Part shown: positions 63,977 to 64,000 of the stretch, piece after piece
Layout of the letters: each line of letters opens with the position of its first letter
Numbering within the stretch: the first letter of the stretch is position 1
DNA from: Apostichopus japonicus
Taxonomy: Eukaryota; Echinodermata; Holothuroidea; Aspidochirotida; Stichopodidae
NCBI RefSeq assembly: GCF_037975245.1
Contig: NC_092571.1
Coordinates: 23,317,564-23,381,563, forward strand
Direction: 5' to 3'
Length of the DNA stretch: 64,000 nt
Program-made: the position numbers and the translations under genes
Notes under the pieces: generated by a model
The model's input: only the letters and a program-made list of their open reading frames with translations
What the model was told of the DNA's origin: nothing
Databases searched by the model: none

Positions 63977-64000
63977 TATATATATATATATATATATATA
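63977..64000. repeat. (TA)n microsatellite at window edge
   Basis: Twelve TA dinucleotides running out of the window. Confidence 0.9.

Overview
The window is metazoan nuclear DNA: AT-rich, with short exons, GT-AG introns, standard genetic code and very heavy repeat load. Vertebrate-like cytoplasmic tryptophanyl-tRNA synthetase, FN3/kinase receptor genes, a Penelope-type hammerhead motif, L1/Tx1-like and jockey/CR1-like LINEs, hAT and CACTA-type DNA transposons and frequent TAGGCCTA-like words suggest a marine invertebrate, most likely a deuterostome such as an echinoderm (perhaps a sea cucumber). That placement is inference only.

Layout. 1-11.5 kb holds no recognisable host gene, only repeats: a 0.5 kb direct repeat, a nested pair of DNA transposons (4.29-6.11 kb), two tRNA-derived SINE copies, and a Penelope-like remnant with a hammerhead ribozyme motif (about 6.5-7.1 kb). 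11.55-19.67 kb is a complete WARS1 gene (plus strand, nine coding exons plus a probable upstream exon), in which every splice phase closes. 19.7-25.1 kb is gene-poor. 25.6-33.05 kb is a tandem array of a roughly 1.9 kb unit carrying a tRNA-Glu-like promoter; a 3.55 kb 5'-truncated, decayed LINE is inserted in the second unit with a 14 bp target duplication, and the first unit preserves the empty site. 33.3-37.4 kb holds a palindromic MITE and an 11-unit, 213 bp satellite, each unit centred on a 14 bp palindrome.

38.14-50.73 kb is the 3' part of a receptor-like tyrosine pseudokinase gene: 21 phase-consistent exons, of which the first twelve are microexons (16-65 nt) forming repeated cassettes that encode proline-rich and tyrosine-containing segments, followed by a kinase-like domain that has lost HRD and DFG residues. 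52.7-54.27 kb is a jockey/CR1-like LINE tail split by a 405 bp hAT element. 54.56-62.82 kb is an 8.26 kb CACTA/EnSpm-like element with TIRs, GGTTCT-rich subterminal arrays and an interior carrying a broken SAMD3-like gene, a zinc-finger gene fragment and a LINE reverse-transcriptase scrap. At the right edge, two fibronectin type III exons of a minus-strand gene are seen; the CACTA element ends 83 bp from the last visible exon, so it probably lies in that gene's intron.

The most interesting material is the microexon-cassette pseudokinase, the large CACTA-like element with its cargo, the hammerhead motif, and the filled/empty-site pair for the LINE. Exon calls come from reading splice signals and phase by eye; no alignment or transcript data were available.
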